Shown here piece by piece: positions 25,103 through 33,366 of a DNA stretch of 44,239 nt. Below the pieces are notes generated by a model that was not told where the DNA came from, did no database searches, and saw nothing but the letters and a program-made list of their open reading frames with translations. This DNA is from Butyrivibrio sp. (GTDB taxonomy: Bacteria > Bacillota > Clostridia > Lachnospirales > Lachnospiraceae), in the NCBI GenBank assembly GCA_024690485.1, contig JAILPB010000011.1, forward strand, positions 1 through 44,239. The letters run 5' to 3'. Each line of letters begins with the position of its first letter. Positions within the stretch are counted from its first letter, which is position 1. The position numbers were made by a program, and so were the translations under genes.

Positions 25103-27190
25103 TTATTCTTCGTCCTTTGGCTTATCGCCAATATATCCGCACTCCGGATCATTGCAGACAAGTTTGTTATTCTTAACAAGCATCAGACCGCCACATCTCG
25201 GACACTTCTGCTTTGCAGGCTTCTGCCATACCATGAAATCGCAATCAGGATTGTCGATACATCCGTAGTAAAGACGTCCCTTCTTTGTACGCTTAAGAAC
25301 GATATCCTTTCCGCACTTAGGGCACATAACTCCGGTCTTTTCATAATAGGGCTTAGTGTTTCTGCACTCAGGGAAACCGGGGCAAGCAAGGAACTTACCG
25401 TGAGGTCCATACTTGATTACCATATTTCGTCCGCAGTTTTCGCAGACAACATCAGTTGCCTCATCCTGAATAGTGATCTTCTCTAGTGCATTCTGAGCAT
25501 TCTTTACAGCTTCATCAAGATCAGGATAGAAATTCTCGATTATAGTCTTCCACTTAACATCGCCTTCTGCTACACCGTCCAGGAGCTTCTCCATGTTGGA
25601 TGTGAAACTTACGTCAACAATCTGAGGGAATGCTTCATTCATCATCTTGTTAACTGCTTCACCAAGCTCTGTTACGTAGAGATTCTTGTTTTCCTTGGTA
25701 ATGTAATGTCTTGCAAGGATTGTTGTGATCGTAGGAGCATATGTACTTGGGCGTCCGATTCCAAGGGCTTCAAGATCATGTACAAGTGAAGCCTCTGTGT
25801 AATGGGGAGCAGGCTGTGTAAAATGCTGCTTCTCTTCGAATTCTTCAAGTTCAAGTTCAGAACTCTCATCAATTCTCTTTGCAAGAGTGTTCTTCTCTAT
25901 CTGATCATCCTCATCAGTATATACATTCATGAAACCGTCAAATACAGTTCTTGATGCAGCAACAGTAAATCTGTGCTCACCTGCATCGATCTTAACTGAT
26001 GTAGTCTCATATTTTGCAGCAGCCATGCGGCTTGCCATAAATCTCTTCCAGATAAGCTGATATAATCTGAACTGATCTCTGCTAAGGAAATCCTTAACAA
26101 CTACAGGAGTGTTATTTACATCAGTAGGTCTTATGGCTTCATGAGCATCCTGAATCTTAGCAGAATTCTTTGCTGCAGATATTTTCTCAGCAAGATACTC
26201 TTCTCCGAAGTTTTCCTGAATATAATTCTGAGCCAGTGCATTGGCCTCATCTGAAATACGGGTTGAATCCGTACGGAGGTAGGTAATAAGACCTACAGTA
26301 CCGTTCTTACCCATATCAATTCCTTCATAGAGCTGCTGCGCTGTACGCATTGTCTTCTGTGTTGAGAAGTTGAGCGTCTTTGAAGCTTCCTGCTGAAGTG
26401 TTGATGTTGTAAAAGGAAGAGGTGCTTTCTTTGTCCTCTCGCCCTTCTTGATCTCTGTTATCTTAAACTTCTGTCCCTTAAGCTCCTTAAGAATCTGATC
26501 GAGCTCATCTCTTGATGAAATCTCAACCTTCTTGCCGTTTTTGCCATAGTAATGAGCAACGATAGGCTTCTTCTCACCCTTAACCTTAAGTGTAGCGTCA
26601 AGTGACCAGTACTCCTGAGGAATAAAGGAGTTAATCTCATTCTCTCTGTCGCAGATAATTCTAAGAGCTACAGACTGAACTCGTCCGGCACTAAGGCCTC
26701 TCTTAATCTTCTCCCACAGAAGAGGTGAAATTTCATAACCAACCATACGATCAAGCACACGTCTGGCCTGCTGTGCATCAACGAGATTCATATCGATATC
26801 TCTGGGATGCTTCATAGCTTCCTTAACTGCGCTCTTTGTAATCTCATTAAATGTTACTCTTGAAAATCTGTCCTTTGCATCCTCAAGCTTAAGAGCTGTC
26901 ATAAGATGCCAGGAAATTGCCTCACCCTCTCGATCCGGGTCAGTTGCAAGATATATATGTTCAGCATTCTTTGCAGCTTTTCTAAGAGCGGCAAGAACGT
27001 CACCTTTTCCCCTTATAGTAATATACTTGGGTTCGAAGCCATGATCGACATCAATACCCATCTGACTCCTGGGAAGGTCTCTTACATGCCCGTTACTGGC
27101 AGCGACCTCATATCCTGTACCCAGGAACTTCTTTATTGCTTTCACCTTTGTAGGTGACTCAACAATAAGTAATTTCTTCTTTGTAGCCAT
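25103..27190 (-). CDS. topA: DNA topoisomerase I
   Basis: 695 residues from the ATG at 27190 (MATKKKLLIVESPTKVKAI), with AGAGGGG upstream. The 28 codons before it in the open frame have no site. It relaxes negative supercoils. The Toprim domain is at about 5-120 with VESPTKVKAI and DPDREGEAISWHL. The catalytic Tyr lies in GLITYLRTDSTRIS at about residue 301. Three C-terminal four-Cys zinc ribbons follow from about residue 575: CENCGRNM...CPGFPEC, CPKCGKDI...CIDNPDC, CPRCGGLM...CNDPEC. In Bacillus topA also lies before codY, but trmFO, xerC and clpQY are between; here they are absent. Confidence 0.97.
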   Translation of the reverse strand: MATKKKLLIVESPTKVKAIKKFLGTGYEVAASNGHVRDLPRSQMGIDVDHGFEPKYITIRGKGDVLAALRKAAKNAEHIYLATDPDREGEAISWHLMTALKLEDAKDRFSRVTFNEITKSAVKEAMKHPRDIDMNLVDAQQARRVLDRMVGYEISPLLWEKIKRGLSAGRVQSVALRIICDRENEINSFIPQEYWSLDATLKVKGEKKPIVAHYYGKNGKKVEISSRDELDQILKELKGQKFKITEIKKGERTKKAPLPFTTSTLQQEASKTLNFSTQKTMRTAQQLYEGIDMGKNGTVGLITYLRTDSTRISDEANALAQNYIQENFGEEYLAEKISAAKNSAKIQDAHEAIRPTDVNNTPVVVKDFLSRDQFRLYQLIWKRFMASRMAAAKYETTSVKIDAGEHRFTVAASRTVFDGFMNVYTDEDDQIEKNTLAKRIDESSELELEEFEEKQHFTQPAPHYTEASLVHDLEALGIGRPSTYAPTITTILARHYITKENKNLYVTELGEAVNKMMNEAFPQIVDVSFTSNMEKLLDGVAEGDVKWKTIIENFYPDLDEAVKNAQNALEKITIQDEATDVVCENCGRNMVIKYGPHGKFLACPGFPECRNTKPYYEKTGVMCPKCGKDIVLKRTKKGRLYYGCIDNPDCDFMVWQKPAKQKCPRCGGLMLVKNNKLVCNDPECGYIGDKPKDEE

Positions 27191-27265
27191 TAAATATGCC
27201 CCTCTTTTTTCGTGTAATTTTTTATTAATAGTAGAAACAGGAATTTTCCTGCTCCATAGTTTCGT

Positions 27266-27294
27266 AATATACACTATATTTTTTGGCTTTGCAA
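27266..27294 (-). promoter_or_regulatory. topA promoter
   Basis: TTGCAA (27289-27294), 17 bases, TATATT (27266-27271) on the minus strand, about 70 bases before the topA start. Good spacing; matches 4/6 and 5/6. Confidence 0.65.
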
Positions 27295-27340
27295 TTAAAA
27301 ATTTATATAGTTTTACAAATACTATTCCTAAATATGCACA

Positions 27341-27373
27341 CGAAAATGGGCGCCGGCTGTTTTACCGACGCCC
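27341..27373 (-). terminator. Terminator-like hairpin upstream of topA
   Basis: On the minus strand GGGCGTCGG pairs with CCGGCGCCC (nine pairs, one G-T, eight-base loop), then ATTTTCG. The T run is short, so termination may be partial. No protein gene ends here. It would close the candidate small RNA that starts near 27,675. Confidence 0.55.
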
Positions 27374-27675
27374 TTCAGATTGAAATTTCCAATGGACTTT
27401 GTCTCCTTTTCTGTCTATTTATTTTTACGAATCTCCAGGAGAAACCAGGCTGCGCATCGAGGCTTCTACAATCTACCACTGGTGAGTTTACATTCACAAT
27501 TTGTGGTACCAACTGATTCGTTTAAAAAATATTTGGAATGTCGGGTCGAATCGGTGAAGCACACGCCGCCTCATCTCTCCTGTATTCCGTACAATGAACG
27601 GAGCATCAATTTGTCGATCCAGTGAAGCTCACGCCGCTTTCTCTTCCAACAGCTCCCGTTCAGTTGTATTTGGTA
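27341..27675 (-). ncRNA. Candidate structured small RNA (or long topA leader) with tandem related domains
   Basis: There is no convincing protein gene in 27,295-27,990. The minus strand has a strong promoter (27,681-27,709) and a GC-rich hairpin about 335 bases downstream. Two related segments of about 30 bases lie 67 bases apart (27,611-27,640 and 27,546-27,573). Both carry GCGGCGTG, then GCTTCAC, then TCGAC on the minus strand. Each sits inside its own closing inverted repeat: TGAACGGGAGC with GCTCCGTTCA (27,652-27,662 with 27,596-27,605), and GGAAT with ATTCC (27,584-27,588 with 27,535-27,539). This looks like duplicated RNA domains. I checked it by eye against tmRNA, SRP RNA, RNase P RNA and common riboswitches without a match. 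Transcription and function are inference. Confidence 0.45.
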
Positions 27676-27680
27676 ATTAA

Positions 27681-27709
27681 ATAGTATCAATTTAAGTTTG
27701 AATTGTCAA
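27681..27709 (-). promoter_or_regulatory. Strong promoter for the candidate small RNA
   Basis: TTGACA (27704-27709), 17 bases, TACTAT (27681-27686) on the minus strand: full -35 match and 5/6 at -10. It points toward topA, but topA has its own promoter 400 bases downstream. Confidence 0.7.
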
Positions 27710-27901
27710 TACATTTTAAACAAATATTTTTATTATTTAGATATTTTTCTAACAATCACATTATTGTCACATTTTTCAGTCTTCCAGCATCAATTTGCAT
27801 CTATTTTCTCATACTTATTGGACAACATGTGTAATTTTAAAATTTATGCACAATATTTTGTATGTCATTATGAGTCACTTCTATATTTTGTGTTATTATC
27901 G

Positions 27902-27934
27902 TCACCCTATTGTCATAAAATTGTGGTTGACAAT
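27902..27934 (+). promoter_or_regulatory. Possible second BirA half-site pair overlapping the bioY -35
   Basis: TCACC (27902-27906) faces GGTTGACAAT (27925-27934) with an inner distance of 23 bases, one more than in the clear operator downstream. The right arm is the bioY -35 itself. The left arm is degenerate, so this is tentative. Confidence 0.3.
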
Positions 27935-27955
27935 AGCTACAACTTAACATATACT
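27927..27955 (+). promoter_or_regulatory. bioY promoter
   Basis: TTGACA (27927-27932), 17 bases, TATACT (27950-27955): full -35 and 5/6 -10 matches. The expected start is at about 27,962, inside the BirA operator. Confidence 0.8.
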
Positions 27956-27958
27956 CCA

Positions 27959-27994
27959 ATTGTCAACCTTAAAAAATCCTTTTTAGGTGACAAT
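27959..27994 (+). promoter_or_regulatory. BirA operator (biotin box) of bioY-birA
   Basis: ATTGTCAACC (27959-27968) and GGTGACAAT (27986-27994) form an inverted repeat. The inner distance between TTGTCA and TGACAA is 22 bases, the same as in the E. coli bio operator. It covers the transcription start, so biotinyl-AMP-bound BirA would block initiation. Confidence 0.8.
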
Positions 27995-28040
27995 AAAAAT
28001 GAATTTATTCTCAAAAATATACAATTCAAAAGGAGACATC

Positions 28041-28673
28041 ATGAGCAGCACACTAGATTCAAGAAGTAAGGCAGACACAAACACCATTGCAGGCAATAAG
28101 AGTAATGTATCCATTCAGGATCTTTGCATGATAGCAGTATTTACAGCAATCATCTCCGTTCTCTCACAGCTTTCAATTCCTATGCCCGCGGGAGTACCAA
28201 TGACACTTCAGACACTTATAATCCCCATAGCAGGAATCGTACTAGGTAAGAAAAAAGGATCCTATGCAACTCTCCTCTATCTTTTACTAGGGGCAGTTGG
28301 CGTTCCTGTATTTGCAGGATTTGCAGGAGGATTTGACAAGCTGATCGGTATGACAGGAGGATTCCTTGTATCATTCCCTGTTCTTTCCTTTACAGCAGGA
28401 CTTGGTGATGAAATCGGAAAAAAAATCTCATCAGGCAAAAAAGGCATTTCAAAAACTGCAGTATATTTTTCATTATTAGTGGCAAGCCTTCTGATTGGTG
28501 CTACAATTAACTATGTTATCGGAACGCTCTGGTTCATGTTTGTGGCGAAGGCCGGCCTTATGTATTCACTTACAGCCTGCGTATTTCCCTTTATACCTAC
28601 AGCAATAGTAAAGATCATACTTGTAGCTGTACTTGGACCTGAGCTTAAGAAAAGACTTAGCAGATTTATCTGA
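28041..28673 (+). CDS. bioY: Biotin transporter substrate-specificity subunit BioY
   Basis: 210 residues from the ATG at 28041, with AAAGGAG six bases upstream; the frame is open further upstream but without a site. BioY is the S-component of an ECF transporter and binds biotin. After a polar N-terminus, membrane spans begin at DLCMIAVFTAIISVLSQLSI. The family signature is clear: PMPAGVPMTLQTLIIPIAGI, then LGKKKGSYATLLYLLLGAVG, GVPVFAGFAGG and GMTGGFLVSF. The EcfAT energising genes are not in the window. No biotin synthesis genes are seen, which suggests uptake is the main supply, though only this window is visible. Confidence 0.96.
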   Translation: MSSTLDSRSKADTNTIAGNKSNVSIQDLCMIAVFTAIISVLSQLSIPMPAGVPMTLQTLIIPIAGIVLGKKKGSYATLLYLLLGAVGVPVFAGFAGGFDKLIGMTGGFLVSFPVLSFTAGLGDEIGKKISSGKKGISKTAVYFSLLVASLLIGATINYVIGTLWFMFVAKAGLMYSLTACVFPFIPTAIVKIILVAVLGPELKKRLSRFI

Positions 28674-28698
28674 CGCACGAGGATAAAAACCTCATGCG
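28674..28698 (+). repeat. Hairpin between bioY and birA
   Basis: CGCA-C-GAGG and CCTC-A-TGCG flank a seven-base loop, with one mismatch. The 3' arm contains the first possible birA ATG (28694), so the stem would mask that codon and favour the ATG at 28712. Too few T follow for a terminator. Confidence 0.5.
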
Positions 28699-28711
28699 TA
28701 ATGAGGTATAT

Positions 28712-29731
28712 ATGAAAGACACAAAAGAACAGGTTCTTGAATATCTTGAAAATAATAAAGGCCGCTTTTCCTCAGGAGAAACAATTGCCGGGGAGCTGAA
28801 TTTATCACGAAACAGCGTATGGAAAGCAATTGAATCCCTTAGAAGAAGCGGCTATCAGATTGAAGCAGCATCAAGGAAGGGCTATCTTCTGTCAAATGAC
28901 GATGATAATTTAAATATTGCTGCTATCGCAAGACTTCTTTCCGGGAATATTAATCCGGATCTGATCCACATTTATAACTCAATAGAATCTACCAATAAGA
29001 CCGCGAAGGGCGCCGCAGCATTCGACGCTCCTTTTGGTACAACAATTATTTCTGCAACCCAGACAGCAGGAAGTGGCAGGAAAAAGCGCTCTTTCCACTC
29101 TCCAAACGGGGGAATCTACATGAGCATGGTTTTATCTCCTGATAAAATCCCATTTAAAAATCACGCTCTTATAACCGCCTATGCAGCAATCAGCGTATGC
29201 GAAGCAATAAAGAAATATTCAGGTAAAAAACCTTACATAAAATGGATGAACGATATCTTTATAGATGGCAAAAAGGTATGCGGAATCCTGACTGAATCAA
29301 CAGCAGACATGGACACAGGTGAGCTTTCCTGGGTAGTTGTGGGAATCGGAATAAACTTCTGCGTAAATACTAAATCCTTCCCGGAAGGGGCAAAAGAAAT
29401 CGCAGGTAGTATATTTGAGCCGGGAAAAGCTCCTGTTTCAAAAAATGTGATGATCGCAGAAATAATAAACAATATCCTTACAGGAAGCGTTATCGGAGCA
29501 AGCTTTGATACACCGGGTAGCACCGATAACGATTTTGATCACTCAGAAGAAATATTAAAAAAGTACCGGGCATATCTAAATATGCTCGGCACTGAAATAA
29601 CTATATTGTCACAGGATGGCGAATACAAGGCTACTGCCCTTGATATTGATGATAACGCAAAACTAATTGTAGAACTTCCTTCAGGTCACAAGAAAACTTT
29701 GCGGTCTGAAGAAATCAGCATACGACTCTGA
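28712..29731 (+). CDS. birA: Bifunctional biotin-protein ligase / biotin operon repressor BirA
   Basis: 339 residues from the ATG at 28712 with GAGG about seven bases upstream. The ATG at 28694 lies in a hairpin. It activates biotin to biotinyl-AMP and transfers it to carboxyl-carrier proteins. The N-terminal winged helix (about 1-62, ETIAGELNLSRNSVWKAIES) shows it is the group II, DNA-binding kind. The catalytic domain has AGSGRKKRSFHSPNGGIYMS (about 118-137, a variant of the GRGRRGR loop), KWMNDIFIDGKKVCGILTES (about 175-194) and WVVVGIGINFCVN. The C-terminal SH3-like cap ends the protein. Its own operator before bioY implies autoregulation. The gene ends two bases from convergent hslO. Confidence 0.96.
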   Translation: MKDTKEQVLEYLENNKGRFSSGETIAGELNLSRNSVWKAIESLRRSGYQIEAASRKGYLLSNDDDNLNIAAIARLLSGNINPDLIHIYNSIESTNKTAKGAAAFDAPFGTTIISATQTAGSGRKKRSFHSPNGGIYMSMVLSPDKIPFKNHALITAYAAISVCEAIKKYSGKKPYIKWMNDIFIDGKKVCGILTESTADMDTGELSWVVVGIGINFCVNTKSFPEGAKEIAGSIFEPGKAPVSKNVMIAEIINNILTGSVIGASFDTPGSTDNDFDHSEEILKKYRAYLNMLGTEITILSQDGEYKATALDIDDNAKLIVELPSGHKKTLRSEEISIRL

Positions 29732-29733
29732 TA

Positions 29734-30618
29734 TTATTTTGCTCTCTTTACCATCTCTTTTAATTCGTCCGGTGAAAACTTGTAGGCATTTCCACAGAAA
29801 TGACATTTAAGCTCGATATCCTCATTGTCAGCTATGAGGTTTTCGAGCTCTTTTTTTCCAAGAAGAACAAGAGCTCTCTCCATTCTGTCTCTGTCACAGC
29901 CGCACTTATATGTAACAGGCATTGTATCTGTTATGACCATGTCCAGATCCTTAAGAACATATTCAAGCATCTCTTCAGGTGTATATCCATGGTTAAGGAG
30001 AAGTGTAACTGAAGGCATATTTGAAATATTCTCTTCAAGCTTTGCAATAGCCTCATCTGAAGCTCCGGGCATAAGCTGAACTATAAATCCTCCAGACTCC
30101 ATAACACTGAAATCCTTGTTTACAAGAACTCCAAGGCCTACAGATGAAGGTATCTGCTCGGACTCAGCAAAATAATATGTGAGATCATCAGCAATCTCGC
30201 CGCTATGAAGCTCGATTGTTCCCACATAAGGATCCTTAAGTCCAAGGTCTCTTGTTACAGTAAGTGTACCATTACCTACTGCTCCACCTACATTCAAATG
30301 TCCCTGAGCATTATTGGGTAAAACTACGGCATTATTCTTGACATATCCCTTTACTTCACCCTTATTGTTAACAGTTACAAGAAGACCTCCTATCGGGCCA
30401 TCTCCCTCAATAGTGATCGTCAGAGCATCCTTATCACCCTTAAGCATATCCCCCATCATTAAAGCGCCGTTCATAAGCCTTCCAAGGGCAGCTGCGCATA
30501 TAGGGCTAAGGTTGTGTATTTTTCTTGCTTCATCTGTAAGATTTCTGGATGTAACCGCAAATGCTCTGATCTGGGCATCTGCAGCAGTAGCTCTTACCAT
30601 GTAGTCTTTATTATCCAA
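29734..30618 (-). CDS. hslO: Redox-regulated chaperone Hsp33
   Basis: 294 residues. Hsp33 is a holdase activated by oxidation and unfolding, which releases zinc. The N-terminal domain has SPICAAALGRLMNGALMMGD, TITIEGDGPIGGLLVTVNN and GTLTVTRDLGLKDPYVGTI. The zinc centre is Cys239, Cys241, Cys272 and Cys275 (CGCD ... CHFC), all present, so the switch should work. The start is TTG at 30618 with AAGGAG about eight bases upstream. It aligns with the Bacillus start (DYLVKA versus DYMVRA), which supports it over the ATG at 30600. Confidence 0.95.
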   Translation of the reverse strand: MDNKDYMVRATAADAQIRAFAVTSRNLTDEARKIHNLSPICAAALGRLMNGALMMGDMLKGDKDALTITIEGDGPIGGLLVTVNNKGEVKGYVKNNAVVLPNNAQGHLNVGGAVGNGTLTVTRDLGLKDPYVGTIELHSGEIADDLTYYFAESEQIPSSVGLGVLVNKDFSVMESGGFIVQLMPGASDEAIAKLEENISNMPSVTLLLNHGYTPEEMLEYVLKDLDMVITDTMPVTYKCGCDRDRMERALVLLGKKELENLIADNEDIELKCHFCGNAYKFSPDELKEMVKRAK

Positions 30619-30654
30619 TAGTATTCTCCTTAAAATAAATGAAAGTTCTTAATA

Positions 30655-30688
30655 TGATAAAACCGGCTTACTCATCCGAATAAGCCGG
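30655..30688 (-). terminator. Terminator after pta
   Basis: Minus strand CCGGCTTA (30681-30688) pairs with TAAGCCGG (30663-30670) over eight bases with a ten-base loop, then TTTTATC. It begins 11 bases after the pta stop. On the plus strand a run of five T two bases after the stem may also make it work in reverse. Confidence 0.8.
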
Positions 30689-30699
30689 CCGTTTTTCCA

Positions 30700-31683
30700 T
30701 TAAGCAAGTGTTGCTGTGATGATTGCCATAGAATAAACTTCCATAGCGTTGCAGCCTCTTGATAAGTCATTGATTGGTGCATTAAGTCCAAGAAGGATAG
30801 GACCATATGCTTCGAAGTTACCCATACGCTGCGCAATCTTGTAACCAAGGTTACCTGCATCGATATCAGGGAAGATGAATGTGTTTGCATGTCCTGCAAC
30901 CGGTGAACCGGGAGCCTTCTTACGAGCAACTGTAGGTGAAACAGCAGCATCAAACTGAAGCTCTCCATCTATAGGAAGCTCGGGGTACTTCTCCTGAGCC
31001 TTCTTTGTTGCGTTCTGCATCTTTGTAACTGAATCGCTCTTAGCTGATCCCTTTGTAGAGAATGAAAGGAATGCCACCTTGGGATCTACGCCAAATGCCT
31101 TAGCACAATCAACTGTTTCCCTGCAGATCTCAACAAGCTCATCCTCGTTAGGATCAATATTAATAGCGCAGTCACCCATTGCAATAACTTCATTATCACC
31201 TGTTGCTGAAGGGCGAACAAGGATGAAACATGAAGATACGATGCTGTTTCCGGGTTTTGTCTTAATGATCTGAAGTGCAGGTCTTACTGTGTCAGCTGTT
31301 GAATAAGTAGCACCACCAAGGAGGCAATCAGCCTTACCCATCTTAAGAAGCATTGTTCCAAAATAGTTGGCATGTGAAAGAGTCTCACGCGCCTTCTCAG
31401 GTGTCATACCCTTGTTCTTTCTGAGTTCTACGAACTGATCTACCATCTCGTCAAATTCTTCGTAATTCTCAGGATCAATTATCTTAGCACCTCTGATATT
31501 GAATCCCTCTTCCTCAGCTGTCTTATTGATAACATCAGGATTACCGATAAGAATAGGCTTTAAGAAGCTGCTTGCCAGCAGTCTTGAAGCTGCCTCAAGT
31601 ATTCTTGCGTCAGCACCTTCTGTAAAGACAATTGTCTTTGGATTAGCTTTAAGCTTTGAAATCATATCACCGAAACCGTACAT
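30700..31683 (-). CDS. pta: Phosphate acetyltransferase
   Basis: 327 residues, the short form without the N-terminal DRTGG-type domain. It interconverts acetyl-CoA and acetyl phosphate for acetate formation. Family segments are KTIVFTEGADARILEAASRL, the CLLGGATYSTADTVRPALQI centre, SCFILVRP, KVAFLSFSTKGSAKSDSV and the C-terminal FIFPDIDAGNLGYKIAQRMG with LLGLNAPINDLSRGC. AGGAGG precedes the ATG. The usual partner ackA is not adjacent; the next gene is hslO after a terminator. Confidence 0.96.
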   Translation of the reverse strand: MYGFGDMISKLKANPKTIVFTEGADARILEAASRLLASSFLKPILIGNPDVINKTAEEEGFNIRGAKIIDPENYEEFDEMVDQFVELRKNKGMTPEKARETLSHANYFGTMLLKMGKADCLLGGATYSTADTVRPALQIIKTKPGNSIVSSCFILVRPSATGDNEVIAMGDCAINIDPNEDELVEICRETVDCAKAFGVDPKVAFLSFSTKGSAKSDSVTKMQNATKKAQEKYPELPIDGELQFDAAVSPTVARKKAPGSPVAGHANTFIFPDIDAGNLGYKIAQRMGNFEAYGPILLGLNAPINDLSRGCNAMEVYSMAIITATLA

Positions 31684-31770
31684 TTCTGAATCCTCCTAAA
31701 TACTATTAAAAGGCTCATAAGAGTCATTTTTTAACATGAAATTTAATTTGTGAAATAATCACGCCAAAGC

Positions 31771-31800
31771 ATTATACATCAACCAAGTCGAATTACTCAA
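31771..31800 (-). promoter_or_regulatory. pta promoter
   Basis: TTGAGT (31795-31800), 18 bases, TATAAT (31771-31776) on the minus strand; the -10 is a perfect match. It leaves a leader of about 80 bases. Confidence 0.65.
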
Positions 31801-31817
31801 GAATAGATAATTAATTA

Positions 31818-33305
31818 TCAATCTGGCAAATCTATCTTCTCTCCATCCCTATGCATTGAGAATTTATCCATTGGATAATTCTTAAGATTATCAAGCACTT
31901 TTCTTCCATCAGCCTTAGCAAGAAGAGTTGCTCTTGCCTTGGTTATCTCAACTTCAGTCTTATGCTTGGAAGGTCCTCCAAGGCATCCGCCCGGACAAAC
32001 CATGCCTTCAATAAAGTCCTCAGGAAGCTTATTCATCTTAAGAAGAGTAAGTGCTTTTTTACATTCAACACCGCCTGCAGCCCTAAGGAGCTTAAGGTCC
32101 TGAATATCTTCTCCTCTCTCCTTCATGCACTCAATAACAGCATTAGCAACGCCGCCGCTTGTGGCAAATCTCTTACCCCAGATTGAAGACTCCTGATACT
32201 CATCATCTACAGGTTCAAACTCAATTCCCTTTGATCTCATAAGAACTCTGAGTTCTCCAAAGGTAACTACATAATCTGCATTTCCCGGAACAGAATCATC
32301 CTGCGCCTCTGCTTTCTTGGCAATACAAGGACCAACAAATACAGTGATGCAGTCAGGTCTTGTAGCCTTTAAATATCTGGAAATTGCGCACATAGGTGAA
32401 ACCGTTGAGGACATATTGTTCTCAAACTGCTCAGGGAAGTGCTTTTTAAGCATATTTATAAACGCCGGGCAGCAGGATGTGGTCATCTTCTTGCCCTCAG
32501 CATATGCCTCAGCCCATTCCTTTGACTCATAGGCCGCTGTCATATCTCCGCCAAGTCCAACTTCCACCATGTCAGAAAATCCCATTTTAAGAAGCGCATT
32601 TTTAACAGAAGCCATGGATATATTTTCGCCAAACTGACCTTCTGTTGCTGGAGCGCACATGGCAATAACTTCTTTTCCTGCCTTAATAGCTTCGATTATC
32701 TGAACCAGGTAGGTCTTTGATCCGATTGCTCCGAAAGGACAGCTATGGATGCAATGACCGCACTGGATGCATTTTTCCTCATCAATTTTACAATAGCCAT
32801 ACTCATCGTAAGTGATCGCTCCAACAGGACAGGCCTTATGGCAAGGTCTCTCAAGATGAACAATAGCACCATATGGGCAGGCCTTGGCGCACATTCCGCA
32901 CTCCCTGCACTTTGCGGGATCGATGTGCATCTTCACATCGCCGGGATGTATAGCCTCGAATTTACAGGAATTAAGACAAGCCTTACCTATGCAGAATCTG
33001 CAGTTATCCGTTACTGAAAATGAAGCAATGGGACACTCATCACATGCAGGATCAATAACCAGAACAACGTTATGTGAATCCTCGTTATAAGATGTGTTCA
33101 TGCCACATGCAAGTCTTATTCTCTGTCTTACTATCTCTCTTTCCTTGTACACGCAGCAACGATACTCGGGTTTTGGTCCTGGAATAATCTTGTAGCAGAG
33201 CTGCTCCTTGTGCTGCTCATCCAGCTTATCCTCCCAGGCAAGCCTGCACACTTCCTCCATGATCTTGTGTTTAAATCCGATAATACCCTTGTCGTTTGTA
33301 ACCAT
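31818..33305 (-). CDS. [FeFe] hydrogenase, monomeric, group B-like
   Basis: 495 residues. It forms or consumes H2 with ferredoxin. The N-terminal part (about 85-215) is Cys-rich: CDECP, CRFCIGKAC, then two ferredoxin-type clusters CRECGMCAKACPYG and CIQCGHCIHSCPFG. The H-cluster domain follows with variants of all three signatures: L1 TSCCPAF (about 274-280), L2 GPCIAKKAE (about 324-332) and L3 EGMVCPGGCLGGP (about 432-444). The TSCCPAF and CPGGC forms, rather than TSCCPxW and ACxxGC, point to group B. No HydE/F/G maturases are in the window. AGGAGA precedes the ATG. The gene stands alone. Confidence 0.88.
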   Translation of the reverse strand: MVTNDKGIIGFKHKIMEEVCRLAWEDKLDEQHKEQLCYKIIPGPKPEYRCCVYKEREIVRQRIRLACGMNTSYNEDSHNVVLVIDPACDECPIASFSVTDNCRFCIGKACLNSCKFEAIHPGDVKMHIDPAKCRECGMCAKACPYGAIVHLERPCHKACPVGAITYDEYGYCKIDEEKCIQCGHCIHSCPFGAIGSKTYLVQIIEAIKAGKEVIAMCAPATEGQFGENISMASVKNALLKMGFSDMVEVGLGGDMTAAYESKEWAEAYAEGKKMTTSCCPAFINMLKKHFPEQFENNMSSTVSPMCAISRYLKATRPDCITVFVGPCIAKKAEAQDDSVPGNADYVVTFGELRVLMRSKGIEFEPVDDEYQESSIWGKRFATSGGVANAVIECMKERGEDIQDLKLLRAAGGVECKKALTLLKMNKLPEDFIEGMVCPGGCLGGPSKHKTEVEITKARATLLAKADGRKVLDNLKNYPMDKFSMHRDGEKIDLPD

Positions 33306-33366
33306 AGAAATCTCCTCTGCCTAAAAAAACCGCTTTTGCTACTTCTATTATATAAAAAATCCCATA

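Noticed and set aside
27546..27573. A tRNA-like T-arm string (GGTCGAATC) raised the question of a tRNA or tmRNA.
   Set aside because: No acceptor stem, anticodon arm or CCA pattern around it, and no tmRNA tag sequence in the predicted transcript.
27540..27660. Two similar peptides (VESVKHTPPHLS and VDPVKLTPLSLP) read on the plus strand suggested a decayed protein repeat.
   Set aside because: The two copies are in different frames and are embedded in inverted repeats, which fits duplicated RNA or a palindromic intergenic repeat better than a broken gene.
27698..28069. A 123-codon plus-strand frame covering the bioY promoter region.
   Set aside because: Composition follows the AT-rich DNA (Tyr/Phe/Leu/Cys) and it contains the promoter and BirA operator. 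No ribosome site before its start.
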